Of a stretch of 64,000 nt of DNA, positions 1 to 12,400 are shown in pieces. Every line of letters begins with the position of its first letter. The first letter of the stretch is position 1. The notes under the pieces were generated by a model. It was not told where the DNA came from and searched no databases. It saw nothing but the letters and a program-made list of their open reading frames with translations. The DNA comes from Plazaster borealis (taxonomy: Eukaryota > Echinodermata > Asteroidea > Forcipulatida > Labidiasteridae): positions 10,361,001 to 10,425,000 of the forward strand of contig CM037463.1 of the NCBI GenBank assembly GCA_021014325.1, in the 5' to 3' direction. Both the position numbers and the translations under genes were made by a program.

Positions 1-64
1 AGCTGCGTGATGAAATGTCCACTTGAATTTCTTTGTATTAAAGATGAATAATTAGCATTTTAAC

Positions 65-146
65 TAGCCCACCTTGATGAGCTGTAATGGCTCTCCTTTA
101 ACATCGGTCTCAAAAGAGAGCCATTACAGCTCAACAAGGTGGGCTA
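65..146. mobile_element. 82-bp hairpin MITE with 9-bp target duplication
   Basis: Two 31-nt arms (65-95 and 116-146) are reverse complements at 30 of 31 positions and enclose a 20-nt loop. The element is flanked on both sides by the direct repeat CATTTTAAC (56-64 and 147-155), which is what a transposition target duplication looks like. A 9-bp duplication is typical of Mutator-like elements. The size and fold also resemble a microRNA precursor, but the target duplication favours a tiny non-autonomous transposon. Confidence 0.75.
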
Positions 147-406
147 CATTTTAACTAACAACTACCCGAGAGAAATATTTTAAAAAAGGGAAATAAAGTC
201 CAACATCCATTAACACATGTTCCAAGGCAACTTTAGAAAGAGGAAAGTCGGAAATGGAAAGTGGCAGTCAGAAGAGTGGCAGTCGGAAATGAAATTTTTT
301 CCAGACAACGTTCTTATATAATGCAGGTCATGTTTAAAACAATGGATGGGCGTTTGCTGATGTTGTTGTTTGTGTTTACCTTAACTTTTCACACAATGGG
401 CGTGAG

Positions 407-3400
407 ACTGCTCGTGGTGCGCAGTTGATTATCGGAATGAATGGCACCACCACGACAATCCAGAATCCAGAGACCCCCAGCGAGGAACCTAAAAAGTTCA
501 ACTTTGATTACAGCTACTGGTCACATGATAGCTTTGAGAGTAAGGATGAACTGTTGGTCGCGACTTCTCCAAAGTACGATGATCAGGTATGGACATCATC
601 GTTATTCACGTGTCCATTTACTTTGAATTCTCTTTCCCTGTAAAACAAATACAAACATAATATTCCCGAAAGGTAGGTTTACCCAGTCATTTTCGGCAAA
701 AACAGCCTAAAGTGATGCAATCAAGCTAAATGAGTCGTTTGTTGGAAATATCAGTATGGAGAAACAAGCCAAAACAAGCCAACAAGTGCAATTTTCAATT
801 TTTTGTTTGTTGTAAATTTAGATGCTCAAATATATCTTATTTTATATTGGCAACTTCCTTCCTGATAAATAACATCAAAAAGGGGTTAAAATTAGCATTG
901 AAAAGAAATGTGTCAATTTAGTTTCAATAAACAACTCAACTCTAAACCCCCTTTTCTCGGTTTCATTCTCTCGCATATCTTGGTGTTTCTACTTTCACAA
1001 CTTTTGAACCTAAGGTGGTATCAACATGGGGTTTTAACAGTATTAAAGCATAGATTATGTTCTTTTCAAATGTTAAAAAAAAAGAAAAAAAAAGGACCTG
1101 GGTCGACAAACGACTCATTTTACTTGATTGCATCACTTATAGGTCACTTTCATGCAACCATATAAAGTGAAGTAGCTTCCTCAGTTGCAAACCGTCATTC
1201 AATTTTACTTTGAGGCATGCAAATTTATTTAGCATTCTGTTCAGTTAAACTATTTAGCTGTGCGAAATCAACATTCAATTTAGCTGGGTAGGCGCAAAAT
1301 AGAGATTTCTGCAAAAAAGCTGCCTTTGGATTTGTATTTATTTTTCTCATTTCCCCCAATCCTAACCAAGAGAAGAAATGAAAAAGAGAAAACACAATTC
1401 ATAACAGCACCTCTCTTTCCTGGTAATTTTGAAAGAAATCTTCGGTCAGATTTAATTAGGTGTTCCAAGTTCTTTAAGCAGGTGTTTTTTATTTTCATTT
1501 CAGAATAAGGTGTTTAAGGATCTTGGAGTAGGCATCTTACAAAATGCATGGGATGGTTACAACTCATGCCTTTTCGCTTACGGACAAACCGGTTCAGGGA
1601 AATCTTACTCCATCGTTGGCTATGGGCCAAATAAAGGTAACAAGCTCGACCAAAGATATTTTAAAATTAATATCACAGATATTCAGGTATCGCCTGAGCG
1701 ATGTACTACTAAGATCATTCCTCACCATAACAAAATCTAACACCTTGGCAACTCAACACCCCAAAATGTTGGACTCTGATTATGGTGGTATGCCTGATCC
1801 AATGTAAATTGGGGATCAGGCTGGCTGCCTTTCACCTATGAGGAACCTGGTTCGAACCCCACTTCAGACTAGAGCCTTGCAGAATGGATTGGGTTTTCAG
1901 TCCCAACCTAATTGCAGGGGTTTCTCAAATTGAGGTTCACCCCACATCTAAAACTGAACATTTTTTATTGTTTTCTATTTATCCTGTTATTTGTGCTTGT
2001 GCTGCTGAATGTGTAATGAAATAAGTGAAGCATTTATAATCAGATTATAGTGCAGTCCTCAGTCGAGAAGAATCAAACAAAACATGCAGTTGGATTTTAA
2101 AGGGTTTGGTGTCGGACACAATTAAAAAAAACTTCAGGGTTGTGATCAAATGATACAGATGGGAATTTGTTCTACTCTCATCAGGTGTTGTGCCGATGTT
2201 CTGCGATAAACTCTTTGTGGAGATAAACGAAAAGATATCTGCCGGAACCAAGGCCGAATATGAGGTCATGTTTAGTATGCTGGAGATCTATAACGAACAG
2301 GTGCGCGATCTCCTGAACCCATCGTCCAACAAGAGAGGAGGGCTCCGGGTTAGAGAGCATCCAAAGAAGGGATTCTATGGTGAGTAGTCTTGAGTTGTTA
2401 TCACTCATTTGTTACTAAATCACTCATTATCACTCAATTCAGGGTAGTTTTGAGTTATTATGAGTAGTCTTGAGTTATTATCACTCATTTGTTACTCAAT
2501 CACTCATTATCATGCAATTCAGGTAGTTTTGAGTTTTTATGAGTAGTCTTGAGTTATTTTCACTCATTATTTACTAAATTACTCATGATCACTCAATTAA
2601 GGTAGTTTTGAGTTATTGTTCTGAGTAGTGTTGAGTTATTATCACTCATTTGTTACTTATATTATCACCCAATTCAGGTAGTTTTTAGTTATAATGCGTA
2701 GTCTTGAGTTTTTATCACTCATTTGTTACTCAATCACTCATATCACTCAACTCAGGTAGTTTTGAGTTATTATGAGTAGTCTTAAGTTATTATCACTCAT
2801 TTGTTAATAATTTACCATGAGAGAGATGAGAAACATGACTCATGATCTTTAATTGACTGATTTGTTTTTTTACCCACCGAAAAAAAATAGTGGAACAACT
2901 TCGTAATGTGGCCGTGGAGAGCTATCAACACATAGAAGATCGTATGGATGAAGGAACGCGCAACCGCACGGTTGCAGCAACACAGATGAACGCCACAAGT
3001 AGTCGTGCCCACACCATCGTCGGGATTACATTCACCCAGAAATCCGTCAACGCAGCTGGTCAAGAGATGGCAAAGGTCGCAGTGGTGAACCTTGTAGACT
3101 TGGCTGGAAGGTGAGTGGAGGATTGGAACGAAAACATTAGTTTTGACTCAAGAAGGCCAACAGCAAAAATGTTCATGCGAGGGAATTTTTATGGGGATTT
3201 TGTGAATATTAGATAAATCATTGGAATCCAGATTCCCAACGTGCCTGCTACTGATCGAGTAGGTTGTTACAGTTCACAACTTGAAAATAGCAAAATGACA
3301 AATATTTGTGTGTTTTTGTTAAAACCCAACCCAACACACCATAATTGTTAAGCTCTAAAATGAGATGCTATCTATAACATAATAGACCGTGCATTGACGT

Positions 3401-6400
3401 CATACAGTCGCCATTGTGGAGGTAAACCGATGATGAAATAATAAAAAAATGCACAGATTTTACATGCGCGGCGCACAGGACTGGCCAATGAACAATGTCC
3501 CTTTGACCTCTTGGCGAGGGCGCCCGACTCAAATGACGTCATATGCATAAGGTCTATAGATAGTTCCCAATACACGCCATCTTTGCATTCTAATCTTTCT
3601 ATGCATCAGCCAAGTGGTACACCGACCAATTATGCAAGGAACTTGATCAAACCACCCACATGCCGCATACGGTATTAGCGCATAACGCATAGTTGTGCAC
3701 TAAAAAAAAATGATATAATTTTCTCATAAAGATGGCCGACGTTACACTGTCAGACTGTGTGACGCCAAGGGAACTATCCTCACCCTCACCCACTGAGACT
3801 ATCTGAGACAGATTATCGTATTCACTTTTGGAGACACCTGTAATATTAATAGCGTGTCGTGGTCGAGCAGTAAAGAGCACCGGACTAAAGCTCTGGTGTT
3901 TCTGATCAGCAGAGTGTGGGTTCGAGTCCCGGTCATGACACTTGTATCCTTGAGCCAGAAACTTTATCATAATTGCTTTGTCCTTCGGATGGGACATTAA
4001 GCCGTAGGTCCTGTGTACTAGGATTGGTAGTGCACGTAAAAGAACCCAGAACACTTATCGTGGAAGAGTAGGGGTTAGCCCCGGTGTTTCTGGTTCTTAT
4101 AGCAAGCACCCTTGTTTACAGGTTTCCTCAGGCTAGCGAGCTACAGTGATTAAGTTCACTTATGAGGCATCCTTGGTTTCATGTACCAGAAATATATAAT
4201 AATAATAACAATAATTTCTTGTTTTTGTTGGTCAGTGAGCGTGCTGAGTCGACTGGGGCCACCGGTGACCGCCTGAAGGAAGGAGCGGCCATCAACCAAT
4301 CCCTGTCTTCGCTCGGTAACGTCATCTCTGCATTGGCTGACCGATCCAAGGGCAAGAAGGGCAAAGGTCAGTAAAGCTTTTGAAATGTCACCTGGTTGGC
4401 AAATCATCATTATGTTGGATCCATATTTTAGGCTAAAGGTCAAAGTCAACTAGAGTTGGACATTTTTTGTTCATTGTTGGAGATTTTTGTCCAATGCAAA
4501 GCTTGAGAGTGGCTGAAAGTTTGTGTTACTAAAATTTTAGCAGGCTTGATAAAGAAAGGTATACCACACCCTTTGCTTAAAGGTATGGTCATAGATTGGT
4601 TTTTGTCAACATAATGCTGATTTATAGGCAAAATTAGCCAGAAAGATGGAATAAAAGTCACCTGCAAAAGTTTCAGCTGAATACAGTGTCTACTTGTTAA
4701 GAAAACAGCAAGAAACTGTCACAGTATTTTCATCGAGAACGATGAATCCATCTCTGCTTAGCAAAGTGACAGTGGGTACCAGCCGCAGCATTCACAAACG
4801 GACACCACGGAAATTTGAATCTTCAAAACTCGCCTTGAGGTGAGTTTTGGAGATTCAAATTTTCGACTATTGATTTTTTACAAAATAATTTCGCAGGATG
4901 CTTACTACCATAACCACCTTTATAACAGGGAGGCTTTTGGATAGAAATTACACACTTTTTTTCTAGGGTCATTACCAAAATATGACTCTACCTCTAAACA
5001 GATAAGAAAATTCACTGGACAGCAATATTTTCGTGATATTGTGTGGACAAGACACCCACGACCCACTGTTAATTATTTTAACTTAAAACATATCTATACA
5101 CCCACAGACAGATTATTAATAATCAACACTGCACCCACCCTCAAAAAGTTACAAAACAACACTGGGTATGGGTGACTGCAATTTCTCAGGATTCCAGTTT
5201 TAAAGCATTAGCCCTTACAGTGCCGGCCGCATTATGCTAACTCTGTATACATTGGCCGGCCATTTTTTTTTTTACATAAGGGAAAGTTGGCGGCCTGTGG
5301 ATGGATATTCAGTTAGACATTTCAGAACGTTGGCGGCACTCGGAGGGTAGAACGTAAGGTAGCCTGAACATCTGACGTCACACTTCCGAGGCTCATGAAT
5401 AAAGTGTATTTATCCTTGCGGATAAAGACAGGGGACCAGTCTAAACGTAAGGCGGCCTGTGGATAGATATTCAGCATAATGTTTCATTTTGGTAGTGCTC
5501 AAAGGGTTAAATTTGGTTTTGTTTTTATAAATTGTAGTTCCATTCCGTGACTCTGTGCTGACCAAGCTCCTGAAGAATGCCCTGGGTGGTAACAGCAAGA
5601 CCATCATGATCGCTGCCCTCAGTCCAGCTGACATTAACTACGAGGAGACAATGTCAACACTGAGATATGGTAAGTCTCTTCTAAAAGTAGTTTGTATGTT
5701 GGGGTCGTTTACAGTTATCAACATTTTCACAAGCGTACAAACCGTACATGTTTTCAATATCCCCTTGTTTTGTCTTATTTAAGCCTAGTTCATTTTTCAT
5801 GCTTCAATTATGTGACGCAAACGATCAAGTATGCAGTGTTTTCCAATTGTGACGCAGGGAAATTCGCTTCGCTTTCGCAATTCGCGTGAAGTTTATGAAC
5901 CGGGCTTTACTTTGCCAAATTTCAAGGAGTACGGAGGCGGGAAGGCTCCTGTTAGCTTGCAGCTTTAATTCGAATTGCACTTTTTGTCGCATTTGCATTT
6001 TTGTTGTTTTTGTAGTTGCAAAGAAATTGTACAAAAATTAAATAGAATCTAAAAGGCTTTAAGAATCTAACTTTAAGAATAATGTTTCAATACTTTTCGT
6101 TGTAGCTGACCGTGCCAAGCAGATCAAGACATCTGCCGTGGTCAATGAAGATCCCACTGAGAAACTCATCCGGGAATTGAAAGAAGAGAATGCTCGATTG
6201 ATGGAAGCCATCAAGAAGGGCGGAGTAGTCATGGTATCGGATGATGATGACAGGAAGGAAGGGGTCACCGATGAAGGTAGGTTAGTGGAGGAGATCGGAC
6301 AACATGACCTTTGATTTAAAAATAGACAGACATTAACTCTCCTTATTATCTGTTTCTTGTAATGAAACCAAGGATGCCTCATAAGTGAACTTAACCACTG

Positions 6401-9400
6401 TAGCTCACTATAGCCAATCAGAAGCCATTCAATCAGGGCCCAATTTCACAGAGCACAAAAAGGAGCTAAGCACAACAAAATTATGCTTACCAGAAGAAGG
6501 TTACCAGCCAAAATACCATGCCACATGTACAATTTGTGACCGGTATCCTGCTTATTTTAGCTAAGCAGAAAATTGTTAAGCAATATTTTCTGCTTAAGCG
6601 GCTCTATGAAATTGTGCCCTGAAACTGCCTTATATAAGCAGGGATCACACCCAAGTATACGATACAACCTGGGAAGCGGCAATACAGGGATCACCAGCTT
6701 GCATTCAACTTAGAATTACACCTAGGTTCCTTTTTCTGATCTTCCCCACAGAGCGTGCCGCTATCCGGAAGGAGCTTGAAGAAGAAATGCAAGCTCGTCT
6801 AGAAGCGACAGAAAGAGAGCTTGGTTACATGAAAGAAAGTTGGGAGGAGAAGTTGAGCAAAGAGAAGGTAATTATGAATGTAAATGCTTTGGCGTACTAT
6901 TCGGGTGGGATTCGAACACAAGACCCCCCGCATTTTTAAGAGCTGAGAGCAGATAATATCACTTTCAAGAGAATTCAATTATGTGCTTTTTCCAATTGTA
7001 TACAGTTTGATGGGGATATGTTTATTAACACAGCAGTAAATAATGACTGCTGATTGTTATGCAACAAAAAAACACAACATGGTCTTAGACAGGAACCTTA
7101 TTTGTTTATGACACCCGGCAGGCCGGGATTCTGCCTTTTAATTTGTTTAGAGCGCGTCACATAATAAGTCTTATTTTTACTAGAAAGTCGCCTGAACTTG
7201 ACGCGCTTTACATGCAGCATACAATGTAGTATACTGTGGCAACCAATGTACTATACCCATAGCAACCAGTGTACTATACCCATACCAACAGCAGGTTTTT
7301 GTTAACCTAGACGTCTAGGCACAATTTATGTTTTGGGTGTTATAAAACAAGTACTGATTGCTTTTTAATACTCGTGCTATGGTTAAAAATATGACTTCTC
7401 CAGTGATCCCTGTAGTAGTCTATTTTCCCTAGACTTCGCCTCGGGAAAATAAAACGCTCCGAGGATCACCTCAGGAGTCATAGTTCTAACCATAGCACTC
7501 GAAGCAGTCAATATTTGTTATACTACAAGACCAGTCAGACTGATATGGGTTGAACGATATAAGTTTAAAATGCAAAGTTTGGCTGTGACAAATTTATAAT
7601 TGACAATTTTGGTTGTCAGGGTGGTGAGGATGACGGTGAGAGAGCCAAGAAAGAAGCCAAGAAGACCACGCCCCATCTTTACAATCTGAACCAGGACACT
7701 CAGCTGAGCGGAATGATAGTGTTCCTACTCAGCCCGGGAAGCTATAAAGTAGGAAACAACAAGGCTGCGTCTCCACCTGAGGTCTTGTTGAATGGATTGA
7801 GGTGAGCAGAGGATCCAGGGCCTAATTTCATTGAGCAGCTTAAGCAAAAATATTTTATAATTGACCTATTGGTCGTGAGTTCGAATCACACCCGAGTGAT
7901 TTGCCAGTGGTTTGTTCACAGAACTCAGGAAAGTACTGATTATACAGTGCTTAATACACATCAGTTTAAGGGTAAAAACAAAATATATTCTTTATCCCCG
8001 ATGCAAAATTAACATTTATTAAATCGTTGCGGTACCCACTGCTAAAAAACATAGGATTCAAACTGCCTCTAGCCACCGGGCTAGCTCGGTGGTCTAGTGG
8101 TAAGACATCTGCTCTAGCAATGCAAAGGTCATGGGATCCAATCCCATCCAAGTGATTTGCCTGTTGATTTTTTTAGTACTCGGTATACTGTCCTTAATAC
8201 TCATCGGTGTAAGGTTAAAAACAAATTATTCATCAATAATTGCTTAACAATTTTCTGCTGAGCAAAAATGAGCAGGATACCATTCACAGGTGGTACACAT
8301 GAAATGGTAATTTGGCCGGTAACCCTTACTCTGTTTAGAAGTTCTTCTGGATAAGTTTCTGGGGTTGAGTGTGTGCATGATACGGTCTGTCGTAGCTCTT
8401 GGGTCTATTAAAGGGACTTGATAAAGAGCTATGATTATTGCAGATAGGCTGAAGTATGCTTTAGAGTTTCTTGTTATCAAGTTTGTAGATGAAATGAAAA
8501 TGGAACAAGACCTTTGATAATCAGAACAAAGTTACGGCTGCTTTTTTTGGTGACACGCCAAGCTCTCATATGACTCACTTTGACTCGCTCTCACTCTTAC
8601 ATAACATTAAGCTGTTCTTTTTTGTGTCTCACCAAGCTCTCACATATGACTCACTTTGACTCACTCTCACTCTTATATAACATTAAGCTGTTCTTTTTTG
8701 TGACTCGCCAAGCTCTCACAAAACTCTCTTAATCTTACATAACATTAAGCTCTCCTTTTTTGTGACTCGCCAAGCTCTCACAAAACTCTCTCAATCTTAC
8801 ATAACATTAAGCTCTCCTTCTGTGTGACTCGCCAAGCTCTCACAAGACTCACTTTGACTCACTCTCACTCACACTGTTTGCGTGACTCTCTTTCTCTATA
8901 TACTCAGCATCCAGAAGGAGCACGCAGTCTTAGTGAACGAGAACGGGAAGGTGTTTTTGGAGAAGGCCAGCTCTGATGCTAAGCTATTGGTGAATGGAGA
9001 CACAGTTATTGGCAAGATTGAACTGGACCATAATGACAGGTAACTGCAACTTAACTAATTTAGGAAAAGATAATGAATTGATTTAACTAATTAAGGCCTA
9101 AAATAGTATATTGTTTACCAAAATATGGTTATGTTTTTTGGCATAACAAGTGAAAAAGTGGCGCTAAAGTTTGGCAATGTTTCCTTATTAATACGAAAAA
9201 CTCCCTTTGGAAAAGTTTAGGTTTTTTCAGAGCTTGTCACTTACTCATGCAAAATTTAGCCTGAAATTCAATGGATTTTCTTCAATTAAAAGCAACTATT
9301 CACCAGTGATTGATAATTACATGAAGAAAATGATGAAGTTTCTTACAATTATTTACTTTTCATTTTGTTTGTGTGTTTTCTAGGATAATGTTTGGCAGTA

Positions 9401-12400
9401 ACCACCTGTACGTATTCCAGCATCCGGCTATGTACAAAGCTAAGCCGACTAACTATGTGGGTGTGGTCACGTATGACTCCGCCCAAGAGGAGATTGCCAA
9501 GAAGAACGGCTTTGATATGACCTCAAATAAAACCAAAGGTAAACCTCCTCATGTTTCTTTTACAAAAATGGATAAATGGAGAAAAAGTGTTTTAAAAACC
9601 AATTACTTTGAAAAGCAATGATGTATAAACATCCATTGTGATATGGTACTATATTCTCAAATACTTTTGGGGACACTAGGTGGCAGCAGACTACTGAATA
9701 AACCCATTGTTTCAGAAATGTGCGCATGCTCAGAACTACGTAAACAATGGAAAACTAACCTTGGCCAAATTTCATAGAGCTGCTGAAGCAGAAAAAAGTG
9801 CTTAACAAATTCCTGCTTAGCAGAAATTAGCGGGATACCAGTCACAAATAATACATGTTTAGGCTGGTAACCTTATTCTGGTAAGCATAGTTTTGTTGTG
9901 GTTGTAGCTACTTTTTGTGCTTTTAAAAGCAGCTCTATGAAATTGGGCCCTAGTCTGCTGCCACCTAGTGTTCTTAAGTCTGCAATTATTAGATAAATCA
10001 AACCACACACAATTTCACGGAGTTGCTTAAACAGAAAACGTCATTTACTTTTTCATGATCTGTCTTTACCTTCTCCTTGTGCAGATGATCTTTTACTCCA
10101 AGAGGACCTGGTCGAGTTGATTCCAGCCGTTGAGGAGGCCAATGCCATCAGTGAAGAGCTTGACCAGAAGTGCAAGTTTGAGATCGTCGTCATGTCGGCC
10201 AAAGCACGCGGCTTAGCCCACGGCCGCACGGAGGTACATGAACCCCAGTAATATACACGTTCATCAGCAACAAAGGAAAAGAAAGTTTGTTGTATAAAGA
10301 TGTTCTGTGTTTTTTTCATGGAAATGAACAGAACAGCTGACTCAAGTTACCGGTTTTTAAATCAAATCAAATGTTTTCAAACTTGGGTCCTTTTCAAACC
10401 TACAGCTTTGGTTTAAGGCTTCAGTTTTGGCTCCTTCAGTCATTTTGAAATTATGCACTTTTCCATTACAAAAATTTCTGCAAACTTGCCGCAAGATTGC
10501 AGGCAAGCTTGCAGGCAAGCTTGCATTGTTTCAAATATGTAAATTAGGGCAAGTTTGCGGCAATCTTGCAAGCAACCATTTATTATTCCATATATTTTGT
10601 AGATTAAGGCAAGCTTGCAAGCTTGCAGGTAGGCTTGCAAGCTTGCAGGCAGGCTTGCAAGCTTGCAAGCGTGTAGGTAGATTGCGTGCAAAAGCGCATG
10701 CTCATACAAAGCTTGCGGCAATCTAATAACGAGCTTGCGGCAAACTTGCGGCAAGCTTACTTTTCTGTAAGGGACTTCAATTGGGAAGTCAGTGCCTAAA
10801 ATGGAGCCCTTGACAAAGAAGTTCTTTCGAAAATGGCCTGAAACTGTAAGAAAAAAATCTTCTGCTCCCTTCTTTTTTCAGATACAAATCAGTATTAATA
10901 AAAAGTACAAAGATATGCAAAGATATACGAGAAAAATGCATTGTGCAACACGCTCGCGTTCATGTTCATGTAAAATATCCGCGTTTAAAACTTCATATAT
11001 CAAGTAATAAACCACAATAAAAACTGACTGGGTTGTGGTTCATTACTTGATATTTGATAAAAAAAAGTTGCATCACCTTTAAGGTGATCCCCTGGCTGCC
11101 GCTTCCCAGGTTGTATCGTAAACTTTGATGTGATCCCTGGCTACTTGACAGCTAACGGTAGCATGGCTTCTGACTGGCACTCCCTGAACAAAGATATTGA
11201 CAAAATAGGGAGACCGCCAACATAGGGCTATTAGCTTTGTTGGTAGAGCGCCGGCACAGTAAACCGGAGGTCATTGGTTCAAATCCCGCTCTAGTCAATT
11301 TGTCTTTGTTCAACCCAAAATTATCTAAAACTTTCTGTTATAACCATTTCATTTTCCTTCTTCCTTGCATCCTTCAAGGTGTGCACCAAGCTCCGTAATC
11401 TGGAGAAGGATCTTGAATACATCTGGTCCAGGGATAAGTTTGTGAGGCGGAAGTACCTGATGCAGGAGATGTACCAGAACTATACAGAGGGAGAAGACTG
11501 GACCCTGCCCGATGTGAGTACAATATACAATGGTTGCACGCTGGGATGGGGTTCATGGTGTTTTGTACACACTGAGGGGGTAAAATGGCACCCGAGGTGA
11601 AGCCGAGGGTACCATTTACCCAAGAGGGTGTACAAAACCATTGGACCCCATCACAGAGCATGCAACAATTGTTTTGTTATACCATGGTAATAGATTCCTC
11701 TTCTTTGGAGGCAATCTGTTTTCATCTTCCAACATTATTACGACAAAATTTGCACAGTTCAAAAAGCAGACAAACAGGTCGTTGACAGAAATATTGGTTC
11801 ATTCACTGTTTCCCGCGACACATCACACAATTAGGAACGTATATCAATTTAACTAGTACCAGCGTAATTACAATGTTGAACCTGGCGCTATTTCTAATAT
11901 TTTACAAGGTGATGGATTCACGATCAACGGTGGGCGTGATCAAGGTAATGGGGTACACTACTCATGTTCCCCTGAGCCAAATACATACAACTTTCTATCA
12001 CATTCACAATCTATTACTGTGGTATAACAATCCTTACTGGATGCATTGTTCATAATGATAATGATGTCGGATGGCATGAAAGCATTGCACTTACTTTCAT
12101 GGTGCTACTTTCCAAAGAATTCTGCGCTTAATGCTCGCGGACATCATTGTTAATTGTCGAAGACCAATGTCCGCACTTTGCTTGACCCAACTGCACATGA
12201 AGTAATAAACCTATTGGTCTCAGAATTAAAAGTTTCTGTAAGAACTGCTTTTGAACGATGAAATAATAATAATAATAATAACAACACAGCATTTGTAAAG
12301 GCGCACTGTAATCTGATAGAAAACCCATCCATGCAAAGGCGCCGGTCAAGATGGGAAAGAGGGAATTCTCAAATGGTAGGGAAAGCAAGTGTGAACAGGT

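Noticed and set aside
320..406. In-window N-terminal coding exon extension or ATG for the kinesin
   Set aside because: An in-frame TAA at 335-337 and the absence of a VRVRPF-like motif show that the N-terminus is encoded upstream of the window.
10427..10754. Overlapping ~100-codon ORFs on both strands
   Set aside because: They arise from the CTTGCAAG repeat; the LACKLA-type peptide is an artefact.
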